From contig NC_087382.1 in assembly GCF_963675165.1 (NCBI RefSeq), positions 1,488,001-1,552,000 of the forward strand: DNA of 64,000 nucleotides, written 5' to 3'. Origin of the DNA: Halichondria panicea. Taxonomy: Eukaryota; Porifera; Demospongiae; Suberitida; Halichondriidae. The position numbers and the translations under genes are program-made. Within the stretch, counting starts at the first letter, position 1. Each line of letters begins with the position of its first letter. The notes beneath the pieces are model-generated. The model saw nothing but the letters and a program-made list of their open reading frames with translations, did no database searches and was not told the DNA's origin. Positions 47,955-57,729 of the stretch are shown piece by piece.

Positions 47955-48240
47955 GTGGTTGATATGTGAGAACTCTATGCAGTGTGTGGGGGAATCTACC
48001 ATGAATACTTATCGGAGACAAGAGTCTGCTTGGCAACAACAAGTATGATTACTAACAGTATATGCACATGCATACGTCTTCTCAATTGATTTTTAAGAGT
48101 TAATATATAGGTTACGTGTATATAGACCTAAACCCCCCTCTATGTTATGAACACTCAATATTTAATAAGATGCACATTATGGCCATGCATGCAGGTCATC
48201 ACCCTCTCAGCTTCTCAAGCTCGCCTGACATCTGTGCAGC
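47955..48240. repeat. 3'-flank repeat of the array unit (copy F)
   Basis: GTGGGGGAATCTACCATGAA, GGCAACAACAAGTA, TTTTTAAGAGT, ATGAACACTCAATATTTAAT and CTCAAGCTCGCCTGACATC in order. Confidence 0.65.
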
Positions 48241-48463
48241 ATACAATAGCCTGATCATGATAAGACATATGAGTTTATTTCACCATAGATTATAAACGTT
48301 CATTGTGACAGCTCTATATAGTATAGGCAACACACAACAATAACTCGCTAATTTGAACTGCATGTTGAGTTTCAATAATGCTAACACTAGCTCTTAGACG
48401 CTTAGCATGTTAAGCTAATAGTGTACAAAATCACGCACCATGCATGCATGCAGCTATTATCGG

Positions 48464-50049
48464 CTATATAGTGTATTGTTGGTTATTGGTGATAGCTTCC
48501 TCATAGAAGGTCCATGCCATCAACTGACCAGTCTGTATAATTATTATAATTATAAGAGAGAGAAAGACTAACATGTTTTCATTACTGTGCAGTACAAGTA
48601 ATTATAGCCAAACTTTTGCCGTTGTATTTTGTAGTTATCAGAGTTATATAATAGTACCACAATTAAGCTAACAATTAAAAGAATACACTTACCCAGGACA
48701 TAGTGGCAATTAGTGCTCCTGCAAACGCCAAGTTTACAGGATGATAGAAGGCATGACCATAGGTTGATTGGTAAATAATGAAGCTTCCTGCACCGAATAA
48801 GATCATCCCAAGACAGAGAAGGAATAAAACACTGAACACTGTCGTCTGAGGAGATGTTAAAGAACACATGCAGTCATAAGTATGTACATGTATTAATCGC
48901 ATGTTGTCCTATTATTCACTGTGATTCGTACAGTGATTAATTGCGTATCAGTAATTGCATGTCGTCATTAACGACGTGCAATTACTGCCTTGACGACCGC
49001 ACGCTCGAATAACGGCCACGGCTAATTTTTTTACTGAAACTGCAGCTAAAAATGTCCTTAAAACTGCGTCACAAACGATTAACAATCAATAGTATGGCTA
49101 TATACTCGTGCAATAAGGGATTAATAGCACTGGCAAGGTTAATAGCACTCGGCTACGCCTCGTGCAATTAGTAGCCTTGCCATTGCTTGTTACTCGTGCT
49201 ATTAATCCCATAATTATTGCACTCTTAGCTAATTATACACATAGACATTATCATGACTGTGTATGTGTGTTGACAAATCACAGTTTGTAATGGGCAGAAA
49301 ATACATTTTAACAGTATTAAACTAATCACTCTCCAACAAAATCAGTTGGAAGTTCCAATGCAGAGAAATTGATCGTCTCTCCAGTCAGTGAGGTCTCTAC
49401 AGATAAAGCATTAATGAGGATACAATGGTCCTGAGGATCCTAATTGCAGATCGTGCACTGATAACAGCATGAACAGCTCCCAGCACGATGATTGGAATAC
49501 CCAGCAGAGAGATGAACCAATGGGGAAACCACGTAGAACCCACCGGTGTATAACCGTCGGCCTGGAAACAGGGGAGTAGAGTGCATGCACACAGATTATA
49601 GTAATGCCAACTGAGTTACACATGCAATACGTTCCAATACTCTTGCAGCACTAGGTCAATGCCGGCATTGAATATACACATGGCTGATGCATATATATAT
49701 AACTGATATAGCTGTGTGTGCACACAGTCACACGCATACGTATACTTACAACAGTGGTCCATCCGAATCCGATCACAATGAGCAGCCATGGTAGAATAGT
49801 GAAACCAGCCAAGCCCAATCCAATCTGCAAGGTGTCAGAGATACATTAATAATTATTTCAATTCACAAGACTCTTGTCAAGAGCTATAAATCATAAAAAT
49901 TAATAGGAGCAATAAAATGCAACAACACCTTTCTTGCTAGTCCTTCCAACATTTTAATTACAGCTGTAGTAGAAAAGAAGAGGCAGCAGGAAATCTTCAG
50001 TCAGTATTAAAATGTTTAGCACAAAAATCAGTGTTTTTATCGATGTCAT
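48464..50049 (-). pseudogene. Copy F of the four-TM gene: exons 2-5 clean, exon 1 damaged
   Basis: Exons: 50049-49929 (121 bases), 49824-49750 (75), 49561-49424 (138), 48845-48693 (153) and 48532-48464 (69). Exon 3 gives DGYTPVGSTWFPHWFISLLG, exon 4 TVFSVLFLLCLGMILFGAG and VNLAFAGALIATMSW, and exon 5 TGQLMAWTFYEEAITNNQQY. Exon 1 begins MTSIKTL, having lost the EEMMLAS segment, and reaches a stop before the donor; its length is also out of phase. A 63-base foldback sits directly upstream of the ATG and duplicated it. Exon 5 lacks the VP of the WTFYEVPE motif (in-frame loss). Confidence 0.7.
48915..49230. repeat. Hairpins in intron 3 of copy F
   Basis: Two foldbacks: 48950-49000 (CAGTAATTGCATGTCGTC / GACGTGCAATTACTG) and about 49108-49225 (CTCGTGCAATAAGGGATTAATAGCA / inverted, with core CTCGGCTACGCCTCG). 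No coding content. Confidence 0.65.
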
Positions 50050-50052
50050 CTC

Positions 50053-50115
50053 TAGCCTCGAGACCAGGCTGATTTTAATCGGCCAGGTCTCGAGGCTAAT
50101 GTCGTCTCGAGGCTA
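50053..50115. mobile_element. Mini foldback directly upstream of the copy F start codon
   Basis: TAGCCTCGAGACCAGGCTGA...GGTCTCGAGGCTA (50053-50098) plus a partial second end (ATGTCGTCTC-GAGGCTA). The 10-base ATGTCATCTC stands on both sides (50043-50052 and 50116-50125). Read on the minus strand this duplicated target is GAGATGACAT, which contains the start codon. Confidence 0.75.
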
Positions 50116-50159
50116 ATGTCATCTCTAGACAACCTTTCCCCTTTAATACTTTCTTGTGT

Positions 50160-51055
50160 AGAATTGTAGTGCATCAAAACAGCATTCACAGGCAACATGC
50201 AGGCACAGCATTGTGTAGAACATAGACTTATGAAGTTATGTGTTTGCATCTGTATACTCTGGAATTTGCAGGTATTGTTGCGAGGACTTAGCTTTTATGA
50301 TATCTGTATTGCATTGCAGTAGCCAACAAAGTACAACCTAACCCTATACACCACAACAAAAAATGTATACAGAACACTGAGGAATGACTAATGTGTATAC
50401 AGAAGATATTTAAGTGTATCTAGGGATTTACCTTGACAGTCACACAGACATGATGGCATAATGATGAGTCTGCATATATATAGGGTATCCATAAGTTGCG
50501 TCAGGTCTGAAAGATCCTACCCTCAACAATTGAATTTTAGGAGAAATACCTTGGTGTTCAAGTGGTTGTATATAGGCACTCTCACATTCAACATTGAAAC
50601 TTAAGACACATGTATAGTTTCATGTGAGTGTTGAACTGCGAGTCAGGTTCTGTATCAGTAATACATGATACAAATGGTTAACTACAGTGCAACCCCTGTT
50701 AGCAACCACATCTGAATAAAGGCCAGCTGCTATATAACGGCCAGGAACCCAGGTCCCAAATGAACAGTTTGTGTATACAACAACCTCTCAACAAAGGCCA
50801 CCTCTGCATGACTGTATTATAAAGGCCAAAACATTGAAAGTTCCCCAAAGGTGTCCGTTATAGAGGGGTTCCACTGCATATCAGTTATTTTAGCAATTTA
50901 ATGTGTGCCGGCATGCACAAGGATGAGGCAACTCAAGGTTACGTTTAAATGCACGAAGTTCAACGTATAATTGTCAATGAGTGAATTACTCAACCCAGAG
51001 CACCTATATATAAGGACACCAGCATTAAAACATGCCCTTATTGCTATATAGGTAT
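50160..51055. repeat. Segmental duplicate 2 (partner 44170-45055)
   Basis: Same word order as the partner. Lies upstream of copy F. Differs by small indels and by a few substitutions. Confidence 0.85.
50685..50876. mobile_element. CAGTGGAACCCC-type MITE inside duplicate 2
   Basis: CAGTGCAACCCCTGTTAGCA at the left and GTCCGTTATAGAGGGGTTCC-ACTG at the right. TA precedes it. Confidence 0.65.
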
Positions 51056-52045
51056 TATAACGGTTTTATTGCTGATCATGAAAAAAGGCAGGTAGCCTCG
51101 ACCCCAGGCCGATCCGTCTCCAATTGAACGCTAGGTCGCCTACTAGGCCTGGTATTGATTGTATTTGGGTGTGATCTGGGCGTGGTTTTTTAATACATTG
51201 ACTCTGTGGTACAACAAAAAATGAATCTTCCAACAGTGGTTTTCAACAACAGCCTCTGGGGCAGTATACAGCAGGAAATACTTCCCAGAAGACACTTCTT
51301 TGGCAGTGACAACCAATCGATTCCTTTATTGCTACTGAGGATGGCAGCAGAAACACCGCTATTGTTTAGACTCCTGACCTGGTCATGAGACTAGCACTCT
51401 ATAATTGTGATGCCCATGTTTGTAGTAAAATATAAGGAACCATGCATTGATAACTTCAAAATATTAATATATTATAGAGATGTGTTACTGATGGTTGCAC
51501 CGGCTTCAGTTTCAACAACAAACTCTCACTGTCAAAGTCAATATTACAGAGCAAGTAAACACTTTTACCTCATGCAATCGTATATGATTGCATGGAACTT
51601 AATTGCATGATGTCCATGCATGCATGCATATAATTATAGCAGCGCACCATTATTATACTCACCCTAGCTCTATAACTATCACTATACTTCTGGGAGTATA
51701 TACTTTAAATTAACTCAGTCAGACAACCCATGCATGCCATGCATCTATACTTATACCATGCACTTATGATGTGCATGCTCATAATGCTAGCCTCGATCCC
51801 AGGCCGAGTTTTCGCTTTTATAACGTGTACGATTATAAAAGCAAACAACTACTGGGATCGAGGCTAGTGCTCATGCATATAATTATATGGCAGAGAAAGT
51901 TGAGTTTTGAATAAGGTTCATTGCATGTCAGTAAACATTATATGACACATTGTATTCTATTATTATAGTTCACTAACTATAAAAGTCAATAAACAAAAAA
52001 AAATAAACAGGTACACTCACAAGTCACTTTTCTGACTTTGTTTTT
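51056..52045. other. Between duplicate 2 and copy G; no supported gene
   Basis: A lone TAGCCTCGACCCCAGGCCGA terminus at about 51093 and a small foldback at 51788-51866. An open frame at 51206-51388 (NNSLWGSIQQEILPRRHFFG) is coding-like but unrecognised and isolated. Confidence 0.4.
51788..51866. mobile_element. 79-base foldback of the TAGCCTCG group
   Basis: TAGCCTCGATCCCAGGCCGA... against ...CTACTGGGATCGAGGCTA, with GCTTTTATAA / TTATAAAAGC inside. Target duplication not evident. Confidence 0.65.
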
Positions 52046-53277
52046 TTATACTGGTTTATCGCTGCTGCTGCTGCTGCCGGCTTCAGGAACTTCATAGAAC
52101 GTCCATACCATCATCTGACTAGTCTGTGTATATATATAATTATAGAGGGGGAGTACAAAATAAACAGGTGTGCAGTGATGACATGTATCCCTCTGGCTCT
52201 CAGTGCATGTATCTGCTAATCAGCATGCATGGATAATTACGGTTAAATTAATAGTCAAATTGTGTGGCACATATATACAGTATATTATAGTGCACACATT
52301 TTTATTCAGTAAAAACACTTCTATACATGCATGCATGCATAATTATTATACTGCATGCACGTATACATGTACTCACCCATGACAGTGTGGCTAGTAGCGC
52401 ACCAGCAAACTGGAGGTTCAGAGCATGGAACACAGAACTAGATCTGATGGAAACTGAAACAGAACTGGAAATTAATGCAATTCCATTGAAGTATAAGATC
52501 ATTCCCAGACAGAGAAGAAACAGAATACTGAAAAATGTTGTCTGAAATAAACTGTTAAGGACCACAGTGTATATTGAAGACTATATATAATTATTTATGC
52601 ATGCATGCATGGGTCTATAATATATATTCGGGCAAAGTAACTAATAATTATTATAGGTCTTATAGTTATAACGGATACAATGGTCCCGATAATCTTAGCC
52701 ACAGATCCTGATACACCAAGAGCATGAACCACTCCCAGCACAATGGTTGGAATGCCCAGCAGGGAGATGATAAAATGGGGGAAGAACACAGAGCCTTGTG
52801 CAGCAGGTATACCTGAGAAATTCTGCAACAGAAATAACCATGCATGCATGCAGTTAAGTTTAATATTAGTGCATGAGCCATGCCACAGTATATAGCTCAG
52901 CTGCGTCTTATTACATTACATGCACGATAATTATAGATACAGTGTAGCAAGCTATACATATAATTATTGTATATACCAGGGCGGCCAATCCAAATCCAAT
53001 CACGAAGAGCAGCCATGGGAGAGCAGTGACTCCGGCCAGAACCACTCCAATCTAGCATGGCAAATTATTTATAGCATGATAAAAGTTAGAACTTAAGAAG
53101 CTATGATATATAGCTGAGAAGCAATAGAATGCAACAAATGATACCTTTCTTGCTAATCCTGCCAACATTTTTATTGCAGAGTCCAGTAGAAAAGGTAGCA
53201 GGAAATATTCAGTCAGTAGTTTTGTAGCAATCAAATTAATAATTGTGGACCAAAAACATTGTTTTTATAGAGGCCAT
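52046..53277 (-). pseudogene. Copy G of the four-TM gene: most diverged full copy, exon 1 frameshift
   Basis: Exons: 53277-53145 (133 bases), 53051-52977 (75), 52822-52679 (144), 52541-52377 (165) and 52123-52046 (78). All are phase 0 except exon 1. Exon 2 gives GVVLAGVTALPWLLFVIGFG, exon 3 FFPHFIISLLGIPTIVLGVV, exon 4 TFFSILFLLCLGMILYFNG plus LQFAGALLATLSW, and exon 5 TSQMMVWTFYEVPEAGSSSS, where a CTG repeat encodes serines. Exon 1 begins MASIK; dropping one A from AAAAA would give an open frame through LLTEYFLLPFLLDSAIKMLA into exon 2. Being older than the others yet with four conserved exons, it suggests the protein was under selection. Confidence 0.7.
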
Positions 53278-53362
53278 CACTCCTCTGATGCAGAGTATCA
53301 GTAGAATAGAAGTTAATTTAGCGATCTCTACCAAAACTTCCTCTTAATTATCTTTGCACATG

Positions 53363-53406
53363 TAGCTTTGAATCCACACAGATTAATCTGCGTGGATTCG
53401 AGGCTA
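53363..53406. mobile_element. 44-base mini foldback with ~9-base target duplication
   Basis: TAGCTTTGAATCCACACAGA...GTGGATTCGAGGCTA, flanked by TTGCACATG and ATGCACATG (8 of 9 match). A minimal member of the TAGCCTCG group. Confidence 0.65.
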
Positions 53407-54177
53407 ATGCACATGATGCATGTGAGTCAGTCTTGGATCCAGTGGCACTATCCTAGACTCGCCAGCCAGCCCTTCCTCGGGTAGCACTATCCCTGTGTTA
53501 ACCATAGTAACCTGAGGAGATCTGATTCTCCTCATGCATTTGCTCCTGTATTTTATCTGCGTGCAACAGCCATGCATGCAAGATCAGCTAGAGGATTTTT
53601 GGCTACGTTATACATGATACAGATGGTGGTGATTGTGATGTCATTGCCCATCACTAATAGCCTATGCACACATACACTGATCATGATATCATGTGTACAC
53701 TCCAACTGTACTACTCTGAACAATTATGACGCATAACATTGGAGAGAGGATTTTCGGTAGTCCCGAATTCCAGCCGGTTCTCATTGACGCTTACAATGAG
53801 TCCCTCCCACGCTTACAATGAGAACCGGCTGGAATTCGAGACTATAGATTTTCGGCTCAGTGCATGCCGGATAAAGTAATTAAGATGGTGTATGTACTAG
53901 CTGTGATGTCAGGGTGCATGGAAAAGAAGGAAAAGGAAAACGGAAACGGAATGCGGAAAGCAGAAACGGAAGGGGATTCACTAAGTTCACCCCAGAGGAG
54001 GTACGACATCTGCGTGTCATCCGCATGTCTTTAACACACACATTCCTAAGGTCTCTGAGTTCACCCTGTTTGAAACGGTTACGTCATTATTTCATTACAT
54101 CATTCATAAAAACACATAGTAAAAATGTTGTATAGTGTAGTAAACAACAGAGACAGAGACACAACAGCTACAGAACA
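53407..54177. other. Region between copy G and the MULE gene
   Basis: Includes the foldback at 53758-53846. The 3' end of the MULE transposon should lie here, but I could not match a terminal inverted repeat to the other side. Confidence 0.35.
53758..53846. mobile_element. Mini foldback with perfect 9-base duplication GATTTTCGG
   Basis: TAGTCCCGAATTCCAGCCGG...CCGGCTGGAATTCGAGACTATA. GATTTTCGG at 53749-53757 and 53847-53855. Confidence 0.8.
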
Positions 54178-57100
54178 TCAACTATACTTATTGAAGTCTT
54201 CTGGCCATGTATTTGTTTCTACCATGTTTTGTAGTACTGGTACAGGTATAGCTGGCATGCTGACACCAGGTGGAGTGATAAATTGACCATTAAGGAGACC
54301 ACGAGTAAGGTCCAGAGGGCTGATCCTGCATGTTGATAGAAGGGTGAGCCAACACATTTATTGATGAGTTGCATTTGGTCTTTGCGAGCTGTACACCTGA
54401 AAAAGTTATATTATAATGTGTTGGCTGAAGTGTCTCAGATGTGGCAAAAATTTACATTTCTTGGTGACGCAAAACTGTTTTTTCCTCCCAGGACCTCCAA
54501 ACTTGGGCTTGTCTAGGCAAAGTGTACAGGTTCCACAGTCATTGGCCTCGTGACAGCCCTCACAGTCTCCACATCTAGACCGCTTCTTCCCAACTACATT
54601 TACCAGGTACCGTAACGTAATGATAATCTTGTTGGCAAAGAGTACCGTATAAGCTCTATTTAAGGCGCCACATAAAAATATTTTCACTGGTATAGGTGGC
54701 TGTATTCAGAGGTTGAAAATTAGTTTTGAGGCTGAGGAAAATTAGTTTAGAGGGCCGCCTTCTAATTGGAGATAAAAAAACAGCTTTTCCAACCTCTAAT
54801 ACGGTTACCTTTACCAGCGTAAATATTTTTATGTGGTGCCTTAAATAGAGCTTATACGGTACCTAACAAACATCGATTTTCTCCATCGTAACAACAGCCC
54901 CTACTTTAATTATACACAGTACATGAGTACTGTATAGTATATACATGTATATATACCTGTGCTGCTGTGGCGCTTATCATTAGAATCAGGAATCTTGCCC
55001 GCCATCGTGTCAGTGGTTGTAGGGACTTTAATTTTCTCCTGTACAAAGTACACTGATTATAATAATTATAGACTGTGTTTTTACTTACTGCTGAAGGATG
55101 CTTACCTTTCGTAGCCAATCAGCTTTCTTTCCAACCCTATTCCGAAGCTTTGAATTCTGTTTTTTTCTTGTGGTAATTGCTCTCGAAACTCTCCTAACAA
55201 TACTTGTAGCTTATCCCCAAATCAAGCAACAGCTTGCTGTCAGAACATGAATAACTTAGTGTCTCCAGGGATTTAAGTGTGATTCGAGCTCTCTCTCTCT
55301 TGCTTTTCTTGAAGACATTTCATGTTCCTGTATAAAATAATGAAGGTTACCGTACAAACTAATCTTCTTACCCTTGTAGGAATATCGTCGGGTGTAGGTC
55401 CTGTTTCACAAGAAATCTCAGTATCGTGATTTACAGATTGCACTTGAGCAGATGATTGTGAAAAATGGCTTTGCAAAGCTAGTATGTCTGTTGAAAGGTA
55501 AGCACTGTTTTGATATTCTTGCGGTAACCTTTCCCACTGCCATTGTTTAGTATGTCAAAATACTGTAAAAAAGTGCTTACAATGAAGGTAGTGTCTAATC
55601 CAATCCTTGCATGTACATGAAGGGGTTTTGTTGTCAGTATTGAGCCTGAAATTCACTGTATGCTTGCCTCCTGCAATATCAAATATCCCAAGGGCATTAT
55701 CTACAACCTTTAGGGATTGCGCTAGAAATTTTGTACTGTTGGTTCTTCTATCAAGGCAGTGCAAGACAACAGATCGAGGGCGATTATGAAGGTATGATGG
55801 TATACAGCTATTGTATGCGCGGTACTGAGATAGTTGCTGGTAGTTTTGCAATAAGTACTTGTATTTCACACTCGGCAAGTAATTTTCGACAATAATGGTC
55901 ACTGTACTCGAGAGGGTTGCCTTTTGCTTTTTTCTAGGCAAGAAAGTGTACTTAAACAGCTTATTTTGGGCCTCCGTTCCGTTGTTCGTATCAACAGCAG
56001 CGTGGTAGCAGTTGTCTCTAAAGGCTCTGGCCCAGCGCTGTAAGGAAAGATTAATACATGTATGTGTTGGCTTTATTATAGTTCTGTATAAAAAGTACAT
56101 ACCTTGGGGATGTTTAGCCATTTTGTAGAAAGCCACTGTCTTACCATGAGATGGTTTTTCCATACATCTGATTGTTTCAGGTCATTCACTGCAAGCTTAT
56201 AGAGGGCGGCAATATCCTCATCCTCACCTGGTTGAGCCCATGCACAAGCTCGAAGTAAGGTAAGTACAGTATCTGCTTCAGAAGTAGAGAGGCCGTGCTT
56301 ATGGTCCTTAACCATCGGGTCCATGCTTGCTCTCGGTGAAAATCACATAAATAGACAGTGACTCCTGAGAAAGCTGTTTCAAGGGCTGTTAGCTCTGCTT
56401 CAGAGTAGTCACACATAAAGTATTGTGGGTGCCATGTTGGGTTCCAAGCTTTTAGTATTGTTAGAGCTTCCAGAATATGCTTTGTTGTTTCACTTTGTAT
56501 GATAAATTCTGCCACTACTGAGTACCCAACATTTGTGCGAACACATGAAGAACAAAGCAAGTTCATACTTAGTTGTTTTATACGTGGCATCAATAAGGCT
56601 TATCGTGTTACCATATCGACCTAAAAGCTGCTTTTGCCAGTCTGTTTGGTGCACCCATAGAAGGGTTTGCTCATATTGCTCGTTGTCAGTTATTGACAAC
56701 TCTCCATCAATTCCATCATTTCCGCTGAAACTATCCCCCATTATTGTTTCATTCTGAGTTTCTTTTTGATCTTCGCTATTCTTTTTAGCTACATATGGAC
56801 GAAAATGGTGGCTACTCTCAGGGTACATTTTATTCCATTGTTCAACTTTGAGTTTCATATCAGGCTTTTGGTCTAGGCATGACAGTTGTAGGGCTCGCTT
56901 AGCCATGTAAATATGATTTCTTAAGTCAGTGTTCGTTGGAAAGTATCCCCTATCGTTGGGATCTGGTAGATTTCCCTTGCATATATCCCCTTGCATCACA
57001 TAGTGGCGAAGGAGTGTCCTTACCTGATGAATGTCAGTAATACCTTGGCTAACTATTTCCGCAATTTTTTGTGCTACTTTTTCATTTATTCTTTGAGTGA

Positions 57101-57511
57101 ACCCTGCAACTCCCTCACCTGTAGGATGACCTTGATGTGATTCTACAGTTGGCAAGGAGATATAGTAAAGCGTTTTAGATTTTGGAGCATCAGGGTGTTC
57201 GTTGAGTTCAGCTTTTAGTTCAGCCATTTTTTTTCTTTAAGGGTACGTAGGGTAATGGCTCGAGTTTCGTGTGCATGAATAGAAGAATACTCAGGGTACA
57301 AAATACATTTTTTTATTGTTACGTGTGCCAAGCATTCTATTTTGCGACTGCCTTGAATAAATACCCTCGAGCTCTTCTTTGTCTTCTCTTTGTAATAGTG
57401 TGGGCCAAATTGACAATCGAGAGTTCTAGTTTCAACAATACAGAATGGAGTTGGTGTACTTACTACCATTTTCCCCTTGCTCCAAAATAGAATTACCTGG
57501 TTATACAACAC
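54178..57511 (-). CDS. MULE-type transposase with CARF-like, SWIM and CXXC zinc modules, frameshifts
   Basis: Minus strand from about 57511. In order: CARF-like N-terminus (FGPHYYKEKTKKSSRVF, RKIECLAHVTIKKC), a helical region, MULE catalytic core (SLIDATYKTTKYELALFF first Asp; YFMCDYSEAELTALETAF second Asp; CDFHREQAW), WARAFRDNCYHAAVDTNNGT, and SWIM zinc finger (CTCKDW...HCKHFF). Small exons follow, then CXXC zinc finger at about 54440-54600 (RCGDCEGCHEANDCGTCTLC, KFGG, KQFC...KKC). The last exon gives ISPLDLTRGLLNGQFITPPG and ends WPEDFNKYS, stop 54180-54178. A 65-base GT-AG intron lies at 56102-56038. Frame breaks: an A missing in GAAAAAAAATGG near 57222, one near 56545 and a G missing near 56310. 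CXXC domains bind unmethylated CpG, so the transposon may target such DNA (inference). Confidence 0.75.
54645..54859. mobile_element. CCGTATAAGC-ended MITE inside the MULE gene
   Basis: Inverted ends CCGTATAAGCTCTATTTAAG (about 40 bases paired) with TA on both sides (54643-54644 and 54860-54861). It lies just upstream of the CXXC exon, in an intron of the MULE gene. Its ends begin like the CCGTATAG family, but the rest differs. Confidence 0.9.
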
Positions 57512-57729
57512 AAATTAGTTATTGTTATAATTCCCTGTTTCTGTATACATTTTTACCTTGTTCTCTTTGTTTTCACATATACAGATGTCTTACACGAACG
57601 TCGAGTTCCATAGCAAGTTAAAGTCTCTTGACTATGGATCTGTAGCACTTTGTCAATGTCACTTACCCACCCTTCATAGTATAAGCCATTTAGACTTAGG
57701 TCTATCGCCCTACGAGCAACATATATTTT
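57512..57729. other. Junction between the MULE gene and the beta-helix pseudogene
   Basis: The 5' end of the MULE element probably lies here. No coding sequence related to the N-terminal half of the beta-helix protein is present, and a stop (TAG near 57684) blocks the frame upstream. Confidence 0.4.

Noticed and set aside
51093-51866. A single 774-base element spanning the ends at 51093 and 51866
   Set aside because: The end at 51866 pairs better with the one at 51788, and the outer flanks do not match as a duplication.
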